From: JAPLJQ01 sp037143735
GTDB lineage: Bacteria; Desulfobacterota; Syntrophia; Syntrophales; UBA2185
DNA: 49,615 nucleotides
Reading direction: 5' to 3'
Assembly: GCA_037143735.1 (NCBI GenBank)
Contig: JBAWYD010000001.1
Location: 1 to 49,615 of the forward strand
Shown here: piece after piece, positions 16,970 through 25,843 of the stretch
How positions within the stretch are numbered: position 1 is the stretch's first letter
Layout: every line of letters starts with the position of its first letter
Notes under the pieces: model-generated
What the model saw: only the letters and a program-made list of their open reading frames with translations
Database searches by the model: none
What the model was told of the DNA's origin: nothing
Translations under genes and position numbers: made by a program

Positions 16970-18733
16970 TTGAAAAGCAGTCTGTTCCAAAAGGTATTCG
17001 GCAGTTATCTCTTGATGATCGTCCTTGCTCTTGTGGGCATGAGCTTTTTCATGATTCAGCAGATCGAAGTCTCATTCATCAGGGAAGTAAAGGAAGATCT
17101 GACAGCGCGGTCGCGTATCATGGCGATGATGCCGGGAAATGAAATTGAAAACAAAATAAAGACCCTGGCCGATATATCCCATGCCCGGATTACCCTGGTG
17201 GATCCTTCCGGTACAGTGATTGTGGACTCGGAGAAAAACACATCGGAGATGGAAAGTCATCTGAACCGCCCGGAAATTCAGGAGGTAAGAATCAAGGGGC
17301 ATGGCGAAGCGATCCGTTTCAGCCATTCCCTGGGTGTGGATATGTTCTATGTCGCATCACCGATCATGAATGGTTCTGAATTAAAAGGCTACATTCGCCT
17401 CGCAAGACCCCTATTTGAGGTGAAAAGATCGATGGATCAGATATATCATGCCATGTACTGGTTTATTCTAATCATTACAGCATCATCTCTGATTATGGCT
17501 TTTCTGTTTTCCCGGAAGTTTGTATCGCCCATCCGGAAAATCGGCTCATATACTCAAAAAATATGCGATGGCGAAAACCCCGGTACGCTTCTGGTGGAAT
17601 CAGACGACGAGATTGGGCAACTGGCAAAAAATATCAACTGCATGGTTGATCAATATCGGGAGAAAGTTCGGTATGCCGATGAGGAGAGGGGGAAGCTCGA
17701 GTCCGCCTTTGCCAGCATGATCGAGGGCGTGGTCGTTCTGAACAATCAAAAACGTATCGAGTTAATGAATAAGGGAATGAATGACATTATCGGGCGGCGG
17801 TATTCCGTTGACGTCATCGGCAAGACGTCGCTTGAGGCATTCAGGAATCTTGATTTGCAGAACGCTCTGGAAATATTCGATGAAACAAAATGCCCGATTT
17901 CACGGGAGATCAGCCTCGGCGACGAAAATCCTGTTATTATGAATGTCAATATTTCGGTGATTTATGGACTTCCCGGCAATGAAGAGAAAACAATGATGGT
18001 TTTTCATGACATCACCCGCCTGAAGAAATTAGAGAGGATGCGCGAAGACTTCGTTGCAAATGTGACCCATGAAATAAAGACCCCCCTTACCGCCATTATC
18101 GGGTTCATTGAAACCCTTCAGGACGGGGCCATTGAAGAGAGCCGGACGGCGAAAACGTTTCTCAACACCATTGCCGAGAACGCCCGCCGTCTTAACCGTC
18201 TTGTAGATGGTCTTCTGATTCTTTCCAACATTGAACTGGGTGAGATGACATTGCGCCTTGAAGGGGTGACTGTCGGTGAGGTTGTTGATCATGTCCTGCC
18301 CATTTTCGAGGGCAGAGCTCAGAAGAAAAACCTGAAGATCGACAAAAACCTTCCCGAATGCCTTCCAATGATTAACGCGGACAGGGACCGGGTGGCACAG
18401 GTTCTTCTGAATGTTATCGATAACGCCGTTAAATTTACACCCGACGGAGGAAGTGTAACCATCAAGGCATATGAAGAAGGTAAAGATTATGTGGTCATCC
18501 AGGTGGTTGATACCGGCGTCGGAATACCGAAAAGTGAAATGCCCAGATTAGGAGAACGATTTTATCGTGTGGACAGGGCGCGGTCAAGAGAATTGGGAGG
18601 CACCGGCTTGGGGCTCTCAATTGTCAAGCATCTCATGAAAGCCCACCAAGGCAGGATAGAAATTGAAAGCAGAATGGGCGCCGGCACGACCATATCCCTA
18701 CATTTCCCGGTTTACCGGGGGAGTCATTCATAG
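16970..18733 (+). CDS. phoR: Phosphate regulon sensor histidine kinase PhoR
   Basis: This 587-residue membrane kinase is the likely partner of PhoB. Domains in order: a first membrane helix (about 10-28), an extracytoplasmic domain of about 130 residues, a second helix (about 160-180), a HAMP linker, a PAS domain (about 240-350), then HisKA with NVTHEIKTPLTAIIGF (phospho-acceptor His367) and an HATPase domain (NVIDNAVKF, DTGVGIP, GGTGLGLSIVK). The start is a TTG at 16970 with GGAGG just upstream. The large periplasmic domain is bigger than in E. coli PhoR and resembles the Gram-positive and delta-proteobacterial type. It ends the pst operon. Confidence 0.94.
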   Translation: MKSSLFQKVFGSYLLMIVLALVGMSFFMIQQIEVSFIREVKEDLTARSRIMAMMPGNEIENKIKTLADISHARITLVDPSGTVIVDSEKNTSEMESHLNRPEIQEVRIKGHGEAIRFSHSLGVDMFYVASPIMNGSELKGYIRLARPLFEVKRSMDQIYHAMYWFILIITASSLIMAFLFSRKFVSPIRKIGSYTQKICDGENPGTLLVESDDEIGQLAKNINCMVDQYREKVRYADEERGKLESAFASMIEGVVVLNNQKRIELMNKGMNDIIGRRYSVDVIGKTSLEAFRNLDLQNALEIFDETKCPISREISLGDENPVIMNVNISVIYGLPGNEEKTMMVFHDITRLKKLERMREDFVANVTHEIKTPLTAIIGFIETLQDGAIEESRTAKTFLNTIAENARRLNRLVDGLLILSNIELGEMTLRLEGVTVGEVVDHVLPIFEGRAQKKNLKIDKNLPECLPMINADRDRVAQVLLNVIDNAVKFTPDGGSVTIKAYEEGKDYVVIQVVDTGVGIPKSEMPRLGERFYRVDRARSRELGGTGLGLSIVKHLMKAHQGRIEIESRMGAGTTISLHFPVYRGSHS

Positions 18734-18794
18734 CAAATAATCCGGACAAAAAAATCCTGCCCCTCCGCTCCCGCAAATTTTTGTTAACCATCCC

Positions 18795-18822
18795 TTGACA
18801 TGATGGAATTGATGTATATTTT
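18795..18822 (+). promoter_or_regulatory. Sigma-70-type promoter of groESL
   Basis: TTGACA (18795-18800) is a consensus -35, followed after 16 bases by TATTTT (18817-18822). It lies 74 bases before groES. I looked for a CIRCE element (TTAGCACTC and its inverted repeat) between 18734 and 18896 and found none, so HrcA control is not supported here. Confidence 0.5.
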
Positions 18823-18895
18823 ATGGCCTGACCCGTGGAGGGATAATATTGTCTTTTAATATTAAAGTATAATGAAGAAAGGAGAGGTTAGTAGC

Positions 18896-19186
18896 ATGAA
18901 GATCAGACCATTACAGGATAGGGTGATTATTAAGCGGTTGGAGGAAGAGGAGAAGACAAAAGGTGGAATCATCATCCCCGATACAGCCAAAGAAAAACCT
19001 GTCGAAGGTGAAGTCGTCGCCGTAGGCAAAGGAAAAACCGCAGATGACGGAAAATTGATCAAGCTTGACGTCAAAGCCGGTGACCGGGTTCTCTTCAGTA
19101 AATATGCTGGTACGGAAGTGAAAATTGAGGGTGTGGAACATCTCATCATGAGAGAAGACGACATTCTGGGAATCATTGAAAAGTAA
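18896..19186 (+). CDS. groES: Co-chaperonin GroES
   Basis: GroES is the heptameric lid of the GroEL folding chamber. With the ATG at 18896 it has 96 residues (MKIRPLQDRV...), the normal size. The in-frame ATG at 18872 would add eight atypical residues and would place the good GGAGAGG site inside the gene. The mobile loop (EEEEKTKGGIIIPDTAKEKP) and the C-terminal DDILGIIEK are intact. groEL follows 23 bases later, with its own AGGAGG. Confidence 0.97.
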   Translation: MKIRPLQDRVIIKRLEEEEKTKGGIIIPDTAKEKPVEGEVVAVGKGKTADDGKLIKLDVKAGDRVLFSKYAGTEVKIEGVEHLIMREDDILGIIEK

Positions 19187-19209
19187 TGACAATAAGGAGG
19201 ATAAGTTAG

Positions 19210-20853
19210 ATGGGTGCAAAGATACTTCAATATGATGAAGAAGCAAGAAAATCGATTCTCAAGGGTGTCAATACCCTTGCAGATGCGGTTAAGGTAACCC
19301 TTGGCCCTAAGGGAAGAAATGTCATCCTGGATAAGAGCTATGGCGCTCCGACGGTGACGAAAGACGGTGTGACCGTAGCCAAGGAAATTGAACTCGAAGA
19401 CAAGTTCGAGAATATGGGTGCCCAGATGGTCAAGGAAGTGGCCAGCAAGACAAGCGATGTGGCGGGTGACGGAACCACGACAGCCACCATTCTGGCCCAG
19501 GCTATTTACAGGGAAGGGGCAAAGACGGTTGCCGCAGGCAGCAATCCGATGGATCTCAAACGGGGCATCGAGAAGGCAGTTGCCGCCGTTGTAAGTGAAT
19601 TGAAAAAACTCAGCAAGCCGACGAAAGACCAGAAAGAAATTGCCCAGGTTGGAACCATTTCAGCCAATAATGACGAAGCAATCGGTGAAATCATTGCCGA
19701 AGCCATGGGGAAGGTCGGGAAAGAAGGCGTTATCACCGTAGAAGAGGCAAAGGGACTGGAGACGGAGCTGGAAATCGTCGAAGGTATGCAGTTTGACAGA
19801 GGGTATGTATCTCCATATTTCGTAACCAATGCGGAAAAAATGGAAGTCAATCTGGAAGATTGCTTCATTCTTATCAATGAAAAGAAAATCGGCTCCATGA
19901 AAGACCTCCTTCCCATTCTTGAGCAGATCGCAAAGATGGGCAAGCCCCTCCTGATCATCGCGGAAGACATCGAAGGCGAAGCGCTGGCAACCCTCGTTGT
20001 CAACAAGATTCGTGGAACCCTCAATGTGGCCGCTGTAAAGGCCCCGGGATTCGGCGACAGAAGAAAGGCCATGCTGGAAGACATCGCCGTCCTGACCGGC
20101 GGCAAGATGATTTCCGAAGATATGGGCGCCAAACTTGAAAACACGAAAATCGAAGATCTGGGCCGTGCGAAGAGAATTACCATCGATAAGGATAATACCA
20201 CCATTATCGACGGCGCCGGTGACCGGGCAGCCCTGGAAGGAAGAGTCAAGCAGATCAGAGCGCAGGTTGAAGAAACTACATCCGATTATGACAGGGAAAA
20301 ACTCCAGGAAAGACTGGCAAAGCTGGTCGGCGGCGTTGCCGTGATCAAGGTCGGTGCAGCCACAGAGACGGAAATGAAAGAAAAGAAGGCCCGTGTTGAG
20401 GACGCCCTCAATGCAACCAGAGCAGCCGTGGAAGAGGGAATTGTTCCCGGCGGCGGCGTGGCCTACATCCGTGCGCTTCCTGCTCTCGATAAGCTGAAGC
20501 TGGAAGGTGACGAGCAGATCGGCGTGAACATCATAAAGAAAGCCCTTGAGGAGCCCTTGAAGATGATCGTGACGAATGCCGGACTGGAAGGCAGCATCGC
20601 TGTCGAAAGGGTTAAGGAAAAGAAGGGCGCCTTCGGATTCAACGCCAGGACCGATCGGTATGAAGACATGATCGAAGCGGGTGTCATCGATCCGACCAAG
20701 GTAGCCAGGTTTGCCCTGCAGAATGCAGCGAGTGTCGCAGCTTTGATGCTGACCACCCAGTGCATGATCGCAGATAAACCCGAAGAGAAGGGCAGCGGCG
20801 GTGGTGGTGGTATGCCTCCCGGCGGCGGATACCCCGGCATGGGCGGCATGTAA
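19210..20853 (+). CDS. groEL: Chaperonin GroEL
   Basis: This 547-residue chaperonin forms the double-ring folding machine. Signature regions are all present: VTLGPKGRNVILDKSYG, the ATP loop DGTTTATILAQ, apical domain, the AAVEEGIVPGGGVA signature, and a glycine/methionine-rich tail (GGGMPPGGGYPGMGGM) that lies inside the cavity. The tail has extra prolines compared with the plain GGM repeats of E. coli. It is cotranscribed with groES and followed by a clear terminator at 20889. Confidence 0.99.
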   Translation: MGAKILQYDEEARKSILKGVNTLADAVKVTLGPKGRNVILDKSYGAPTVTKDGVTVAKEIELEDKFENMGAQMVKEVASKTSDVAGDGTTTATILAQAIYREGAKTVAAGSNPMDLKRGIEKAVAAVVSELKKLSKPTKDQKEIAQVGTISANNDEAIGEIIAEAMGKVGKEGVITVEEAKGLETELEIVEGMQFDRGYVSPYFVTNAEKMEVNLEDCFILINEKKIGSMKDLLPILEQIAKMGKPLLIIAEDIEGEALATLVVNKIRGTLNVAAVKAPGFGDRRKAMLEDIAVLTGGKMISEDMGAKLENTKIEDLGRAKRITIDKDNTTIIDGAGDRAALEGRVKQIRAQVEETTSDYDREKLQERLAKLVGGVAVIKVGAATETEMKEKKARVEDALNATRAAVEEGIVPGGGVAYIRALPALDKLKLEGDEQIGVNIIKKALEEPLKMIVTNAGLEGSIAVERVKEKKGAFGFNARTDRYEDMIEAGVIDPTKVARFALQNAASVAALMLTTQCMIADKPEEKGSGGGGGMPPGGGYPGMGGM

Positions 20854-20888
20854 AAAGCCTGAATCAAAACGCAAATATATGATAACGA

Positions 20889-20922
20889 AAAGCCCTCTGC
20901 GAAACCGCAGGGGGCTTTTTTT
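20889..20922 (+). terminator. Rho-independent terminator of groESL
   Basis: AGCCCTCTGCG and CGCAGGGGGCT form a stem of about 11 pairs with one T-G wobble and a short AAAC loop, followed by a run of seven T. It begins 36 bases after groEL. Read from the other strand it has an A-run but only a modest T-run, so it mainly serves groESL. Confidence 0.9.
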
Positions 20923-20986
20923 AAATAGGGACAGCGCCCATTTATCTATGGTTCGGCAAGCTTTTCTCCATGAAAACGAGGGACTT

Positions 20987-21532
20987 TCAACCGTGCTCTT
21001 CCGTATCACAGTATTTTTGGAGTAATCGGGCATATTGGGGATTTGTTCTCAAACCATCCCAATCAGTATCCCTTTCGATATAGACAAGATCCCTGAAACC
21101 TTTGCGAAGAGCCTTCTCCAGGAATTCCAGCGCTGGCCCTTCTTTTCCAGAGAGGGCATGGAGGCAGGCTGTCGCGTAATAGGCCTCCGCCAAATCCGGA
21201 TCATTTTTCAAGGCCCGTTCAAAAGTCGCAAGCGCCTCTTGCTTTAGTCCTTCGCGTTTCGCAAGAATGACGCCCAGGTCGTAATATCCAACCGCATAGT
21301 TAGGGTTGATCTCGATGGCATGACGTAACGATTTCTCAGCCTCCAACGTCTGTCCCAGATTATCATACGTCTGACCGAGGAGATTATGATACTCCGGTTT
21401 ATCAGGTGCAAGGTCCACAGTCTTCTGGAAATTTTCAAGGGCTTCCATGTATCGCTGCATTTGGAACAACTTGCATCCGAGGTTGAAATAGGCAAAAGCT
21501 AATTCTTCCAAAATCTTTTTTTCATCTTTCAT
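20987..21532 (-). CDS. Tetratricopeptide repeat protein
   Basis: This 181-residue soluble protein consists mainly of TPR units of 34 residues, seen as repeats of the W/Y-x2-L/G...A/Y...P pattern: AFAYFNLGCKLFQMQRYMEALENFQKTVDLAPDK-like units, then HNLLGQTYDNLGQTLEAEKSL, YYDLGVILAKREGLKQEALATF and AYYATACLHALSGKEGPALEFL. TPR arrays bind other proteins; no partner can be deduced. AGGAGT precedes the ATG. It has no signal peptide, so it should be cytosolic. It is convergent with groESL and lies downstream of rmuC on the same strand. Confidence 0.85.
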   Translation of the reverse strand: MKDEKKILEELAFAYFNLGCKLFQMQRYMEALENFQKTVDLAPDKPEYHNLLGQTYDNLGQTLEAEKSLRHAIEINPNYAVGYYDLGVILAKREGLKQEALATFERALKNDPDLAEAYYATACLHALSGKEGPALEFLEKALRKGFRDLVYIERDTDWDGLRTNPQYARLLQKYCDTEEHG

Positions 21533-21627
21533 AACCCAAAACTCCTTTCACTCTTTGCACCAATTCCATAAAGACAACATATAGTCTTCCATTTCGGCTT
21601 TTGTTGTTTATTAATTTGTCCGGTATC

Positions 21628-23337
21628 CTAACCATCCTCCCCATCCTCTTCTGAAACATTCAGAGATAGCAGATTGACGGCTTCGACGGAGGGAAGTTCC
21701 TGCACGTTCTTGAGCTTTCTTCCAATAGCTCTCGACCGGACCTTGGCCTTTTCGATGGTGTCCGTTGCCTGATGCAGTTTGTTCTGAACGATGTCCAGAA
21801 CATCGCCGTACTTCGTCCATTCGGTCTTGACCGCCGCAAGAAGGTTCCATACCTCGCTGGAACGCTCCTGAATGGCAAGCGTGCGGAACCCCATCTGAAG
21901 GCTGTTCAAAATGGACCAAAGGGTAGTCGGACCGGCGATCACCACCCGGCACTCCCTTTGGATGACCTCGGTCAACCCGGGTCTTCGGATGACTTCGGCA
22001 AAAAGTCCCTCGATGGGCAGGAACAGAATGCCGAAATCCGTGGTCTTTGGGGGGCTCAGGTATTTCTCGCAGATGTCCCTGGCGCAGCTCTTGACGCGGT
22101 TCTCAAGCTGTTTTCCTGCTACTTCCACACCCTCTACATCGACCTTCTCTTGAGCCTCAATCAGACGTTGATAGTCTTCGACAGGGAACTTGGCATCAAT
22201 CGGGAGCCAGACGGTCTCATCCTTCTCCAAACCTTGTCCCGGCAACTTGATCGCAAACTCGACACGCTCGCCGCCATCCCTCGTGGCCACGTTCATGGCG
22301 AACTGATCGGGATTGAGAACCTGCTCCAACAGCGCCCCAAGTTGCACTTCACCCCAAGTCCCACGCGTCTTGACGTTCGTAAGTACCTTTTTGAGGTCGC
22401 CAACGCCCGTGGCAAGTGTCTGCATCTCCCCAAGCCCCTTGTGCACCTGCTCCAGGCGTTCGCTGACTTGTTTAAAGGATTCTCCCAGACGTTTTTCCAG
22501 CGTCCCTTGAAGTTTTTCGTCCACGGTCTGTCGCATTTGATCAAGCTGTTTGGCGTTGTCGATCTGCATGCTTTGAAGTTTGCCTTCCACCGTAACTCTG
22601 ACCGCCTCAAGTTTTTTCTCATTTGAATCGGAAAGCTTTCCGATCGCCGCCGACATTGTTTCAAGTTGGGTTTTTTGGACATTGGCCATCTCCCCCATTG
22701 TTTTGGTGGTGGCTTCTGTGATCCCTTTGAGAGCCGCTATGACCTCTTCCCTTAATTGTTTAGCACCTGTGGCCGATTCAGTTCGTATACCATCGAGTTT
22801 CTCACCACTGGTCTTTGTCAAGGAGGCGATCTGTCCTGAGAATGTTTCAAGCTGAGCTTTTTCGGCAACGGCCAAATCTTTCATCGTCTTGGCCATCGTC
22901 TCAGAGATGCTTTTGAGGGTCGTCACGACTTCTTCACGAAGCTGCTTAGCCCCTAAGGCTGATTCTGAACGCACGCCGTCCAACCGCTCACCGCTGGCAT
23001 GGGCAAAGGCACCGAGCTGACCCGAGAAAGCATCGAGTTGCCCTTTTTGTATATTGGCAACATCCATCATTCGCTGAACCACGGAATCACCGAAGGTTTT
23101 GAAGGCTTCGGTGAGTTCATGCCGCTGTTCCCTTGCTGCCTTGCTGAGTTCATCCCGGCTGTGAGCCACTTCCTCCCGGACCGCTCGTTCGGTACGTTCC
23201 TGCGCTTTTTCGAAGGCATCGAGGCGGGGAGCAAGCACAGCGGCGTCGCTTTGCGATGCCTTCTTTAAGAGAATCAACAGGAGCCCGATAACAACAACCA
23301 GCATGATCAATGCTGCAATCAACAGGGTATCAGACAT
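21628..23337 (-). CDS. rmuC: RmuC-family DNA recombination protein
   Basis: RmuC proteins are membrane-anchored and carry a restriction-endonuclease-like domain; in E. coli rmuC affects inversion between short repeats. I start it at the ATG at 23337 (569 residues), which has GGGAGGAG just upstream; the longer frame to 23391 adds an unlikely leader. The N-terminus is one membrane helix (LLIAALIMLVVVIGLLLILL). A long coiled coil follows, containing a 62-residue unit repeated almost three times (starting near residues 100, 162 and 224). The C-terminal RmuC domain has GTWGEVQLGALLEQVL, WLPIDAKFPVEDYQRL and FLPIEGLFAEVI. Confidence 0.93.
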   Translation of the reverse strand: MSDTLLIAALIMLVVVIGLLLILLKKASQSDAAVLAPRLDAFEKAQERTERAVREEVAHSRDELSKAAREQRHELTEAFKTFGDSVVQRMMDVANIQKGQLDAFSGQLGAFAHASGERLDGVRSESALGAKQLREEVVTTLKSISETMAKTMKDLAVAEKAQLETFSGQIASLTKTSGEKLDGIRTESATGAKQLREEVIAALKGITEATTKTMGEMANVQKTQLETMSAAIGKLSDSNEKKLEAVRVTVEGKLQSMQIDNAKQLDQMRQTVDEKLQGTLEKRLGESFKQVSERLEQVHKGLGEMQTLATGVGDLKKVLTNVKTRGTWGEVQLGALLEQVLNPDQFAMNVATRDGGERVEFAIKLPGQGLEKDETVWLPIDAKFPVEDYQRLIEAQEKVDVEGVEVAGKQLENRVKSCARDICEKYLSPPKTTDFGILFLPIEGLFAEVIRRPGLTEVIQRECRVVIAGPTTLWSILNSLQMGFRTLAIQERSSEVWNLLAAVKTEWTKYGDVLDIVQNKLHQATDTIEKAKVRSRAIGRKLKNVQELPSVEAVNLLSLNVSEEDGEDG

Positions 23338-23487
23338 GATCCAACTCCTCCCAAAATTTGTTTGTTGAATAGACCGGTTACTTTCGGTCATTCATCTATT
23401 TACCTGTATTTTCCCTATATCTTTATGTTGATGTCATAGCTACTAACCCCCATGCCGGGGTCGGGCACATCCGAGGGGTAGGATTGA

Positions 23488-23643
23488 TTAGTAGTCTATG
23501 TGCAGTTTGGATAGAATATCCGGTGAGTCTCGCTTTACAATGTGGTAAGCCACCTTCTCATTACAATATGCCACAAAATCACCCGCCTCCAACGCTTCTT
23601 TCAAGACGGTGTAGTAGTCAACCGCTGGAGTAATAATCAACAC
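23488..23643 (-). pseudogene. Truncated paralogue of the 23979-23692 gene
   Basis: Reading from a GTG at 23643 gives 51 residues before a TAA. DYYTVLKEALEAGDFVAY...IVKRDSPDILS aligns without large gaps to AYYVILDDALSNGDFVLY...VVRKGQPDIMS at the end of the neighbouring gene. The N-terminal 50 residues of that protein have no counterpart here, and an in-frame stop lies four codons upstream of the GTG. I read it as the remnant of a tandem duplication. A short functional protein is possible but there is no convincing ribosome binding site. Confidence 0.6.
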
Positions 23644-23691
23644 TCTATGAGAAGCTCAACCGGTATGCTGGAGCTTCCGAGTAGAAGTGAT

Positions 23692-23979
23692 TTACTGTTT
23701 CATGGACATGATGTCTGGCTGTCCTTTTCTCACAACGCGATATGTCGGTGGTGGTCCGCTATTGTATAGAACGAAGTCACCATTTGATAAAGCATCATCC
23801 AGTATCACATAATAAGCAACCGCAAACTGATGTTCCCTTAATTTGGATTGTATCTCTTCAATGGTAACAAATTTGTCCAAACTTGGATCAATTTTAGAAA
23901 TAATCATTGAATGTGGTTTTGGTTTAGTTTCTTCTAATGCCGCCAAGAACTCTCCTTTTGTAAAAACCTTGCCTGTCAA
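23692..23979 (-). CDS. Small hypothetical protein (95 residues)
   Basis: I do not recognise this protein. It starts with a TTG at 23979 preceded by a G-rich run that could act as ribosome binding site. The sequence is hydrophilic with alternating helix and strand character: an N-terminal region (FTKGEFLAALEETKPKP), a middle helix (VTIEEIQSKLREHQ), then AYYVILDDALSNGDFVLY and a C-terminal strand pair. There is no signal peptide or membrane segment. Immediately downstream lies a truncated relative, so the family was duplicated here. It lies about 100 bases after the glycosylase gene and may belong to the same operon. A small adaptor, antitoxin or immunity role would fit the neighbourhood but is only a guess. 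Confidence 0.6.
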   Translation of the reverse strand: MTGKVFTKGEFLAALEETKPKPHSMIISKIDPSLDKFVTIEEIQSKLREHQFAVAYYVILDDALSNGDFVLYNSGPPPTYRVVRKGQPDIMSMKQ

Positions 23980-24075
23980 TATATCGCCCCCCGCTTTAAC
24001 ATTATTGATAACTAATCGAAATCATTCATTTTCATCGAGGTTGGCTGGTTGTGTATATCAGGAATCTATTATCTT

Positions 24076-24855
24076 TTACAATTTCTTATAAAAACAATGC
24101 TTTACAACAAGACATTTACTGCATGTTGGCACATTTTCAAGACAGATACCCTGGGGAAGTCCAATGTCCATATCATCTTCGATATGCCCAAATTTCACCA
24201 TGATAATGTCTACATATCTATGGCTATAGCCGGTTTCTTCAGCAAATTTGTTGCAGACTTGCCGTGCGTCATCAAGGCAAGTTTCATTTCTGACCAATTG
24301 CAGGCGGCTCAATACCCTCATAATAACCCTGTCAGGTTTTATCGTTTTTGCCCCGATATCCGTGAGAAAATGGTGCACTGTCGCCTCGCCCATATAAGAG
24401 AAGGTATGTCTAAGGATCGTTGCCGCCTTTTCGAGATCTTCCGGGCTTCGGTTAAAATTCAAAGACCCCAGATAGTTTTTAAAGGAACCATGCCGCTTCG
24501 TTATGGCCTCTACGATTTTTGCGTTTGAAATGGCTGACCTTATTTTAGCGGGATGCCTGATCATCTTTGAATCTGTCAGGATCTTATTGAAATCGGACTC
24601 ATCATATCGGGCAACTGTTTTGTAGTCTGGGAAATATCCTTTGATTGTATCGATCTTGCTCGTTACGGTCTTGCTTTTCATGCCTGCGTAAAAAGGGATG
24701 TAGGCAAGAACCTGATAAAGGTAATTGTCATCGAAGGCTTCAAAGTCAAAGTGCTTGAACCGCTCGAATCTGCTGAGCACTGTCTCACGCGAATAATTTG
24801 AATTTTTAATGATGGTTTCCAGAATCAAATCGAATATATTTCTATGCTTTCCCAT
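24076..24855 (-). CDS. HhH-GPD DNA glycosylase with Fe-S cluster loop
   Basis: This 259-residue protein (ATG at 24855, AAGAGG six bases upstream) is a base-excision glycosylase of the helix-hairpin-helix superfamily. YMGEATVHHFLTDIG (154-168) forms the hairpin, and KPDRVIMRVLSRL carries Asp175, aligned with the catalytic aspartate of endonuclease III. The C-terminus has C238-x6-C245-x2-C248-x5-C254, the exact [4Fe-4S] spacing of Nth/MutY. The hairpin lysine that gives Nth its strand-cutting activity is replaced by alanine (Ala158), so I predict a monofunctional glycosylase. The region MIRHPAKIRSAISNA recalls 3-methyladenine glycosylase I. A longer frame reaches 24924 and overlaps the preceding gene. 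It is last in the RHH-ATPase-PLD operon, so its substrate may be modified or foreign DNA. Confidence 0.8.
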   Translation of the reverse strand: MGKHRNIFDLILETIIKNSNYSRETVLSRFERFKHFDFEAFDDNYLYQVLAYIPFYAGMKSKTVTSKIDTIKGYFPDYKTVARYDESDFNKILTDSKMIRHPAKIRSAISNAKIVEAITKRHGSFKNYLGSLNFNRSPEDLEKAATILRHTFSYMGEATVHHFLTDIGAKTIKPDRVIMRVLSRLQLVRNETCLDDARQVCNKFAEETGYSHRYVDIIMVKFGHIEDDMDIGLPQGICLENVPTCSKCLVVKHCFYKKL

Positions 24856-24901
24856 TTTAATCCTCTTATCCCAGTAATATTGTATAATTGACCATGATGT
24901 T

Positions 24902-25843
24902 TCAGGGGGACGTTGAAAAACCATCCCGTGTGACTTTGTTCGATCCTTGAATCAATATCTCGTCAAGCGGATCATAAGCAGCCGTTTCCTTTTGATAATC
25001 TTTCCAGCGTTTTTCATAAACAGTCTGCGCCAAAAGTGATACATCCGTCGTTCTGCCTTCATCATCCGACTCATCAAGACCGTAGTCGTAACGAATTCCA
25101 CCGCGTTCAGTCAGAATATACCGGGCATGGGGTTTGTCACCGTCTGGTTTTTCCTTCCAACGGAAAACACGCAATTGCGAACCTTCCGGTAGGATTGGAG
25201 ACAAATAATTCTGGCAACGCTCCTGCCAGATATCCAGAGGAGGAGGGGGCTTTTTTATCGATTCTTTATACTCGGCATGAAGTTCACAACGGCGGGGCTT
25301 GTTGTTTTCGAAGGTAAAATTGATGATATGGGAAAATGTATCCCGGAATCTCGGTAATTCCGGATTGAAATGAGGATCAATCATCATGATTTCTTTACTG
25401 AAATTTAAAAGCGATCTTGCGCAAACCGCAAGATCGTATGCCTTTCGCGGCACTATTTTTTCCCTCGGGACATTCCATAGCTCGATTGTTTCATCAATGT
25501 CTTCCGCAATCAGGACTTTTTCGTGATTTCTCGGATTTTCACATGAGATAATGGCGTGAAAAAATTTAATGTCATGTTGATTTTCGGCGTTTTCGAGCCA
25601 GCCTCGTTCTGAAGAGTAATTCCTGTTGGAATTTATCAGCTTATGCTCCATATTGCGCAGCTTTTCAACAACGGCCGTCCTTTTCACTCCCTCTATAATA
25701 CAGTGGCTTATCGCCTCTTTCTGCCATCTTCGGGGGAAACGGGATATCAGTCTGCCATGGTGAACACCGCACTGGTCAATCACATATTTGAACGTTGGCC
25801 AGTTGTTGAGACAAGCGGGGTCCAGGGCAAATTCATGAATCAT
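24902..25843 (-). CDS. PLD-like partner of the DUF3696 ATPase (putative effector)
   Basis: This 313-residue protein starts at the ATG at 25843, which shares one base with the ATPase stop (TGATG), a coupled arrangement. I do not know a named family for it. Two parts resemble the phospholipase D fold: IMMIDPHFNPE (152-162), and H239-x-R241-x4-E246 followed by GGI, which has the exact spacing of the HKD motif (H-x-K-x4-D) with Arg and Glu replacing Lys and Asp. Only one such motif is seen. PLD-fold proteins include nucleases as well as lipases, so a nucleic-acid-cutting effector gated by the ATPase is the favoured idea. There is no signal peptide or membrane helix. Confidence 0.65.
   Translation of the reverse strand: MIHEFALDPACLNNWPTFKYVIDQCGVHHGRLISRFPRRWQKEAISHCIIEGVKRTAVVEKLRNMEHKLINSNRNYSSERGWLENAENQHDIKFFHAIISCENPRNHEKVLIAEDIDETIELWNVPREKIVPRKAYDLAVCARSLLNFSKEIMMIDPHFNPELPRFRDTFSHIINFTFENNKPRRCELHAEYKESIKKPPPPLDIWQERCQNYLSPILPEGSQLRVFRWKEKPDGDKPHARYILTERGGIRYDYGLDESDDEGRTTDVSLLAQTVYEKRWKDYQKETAAYDPLDEILIQGSNKVTRDGFSTSP

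Noticed and set aside
18734..18895. CIRCE element before groES
   Set aside because: Neither TTAGCACTC nor its inverted partner is present; only an A+T-rich leader is seen.
19660..21033. Open frame of 457 codons antisense to groEL
   Set aside because: It overlaps groEL, its terminator and the TPR gene; the composition is that of a shadow frame.
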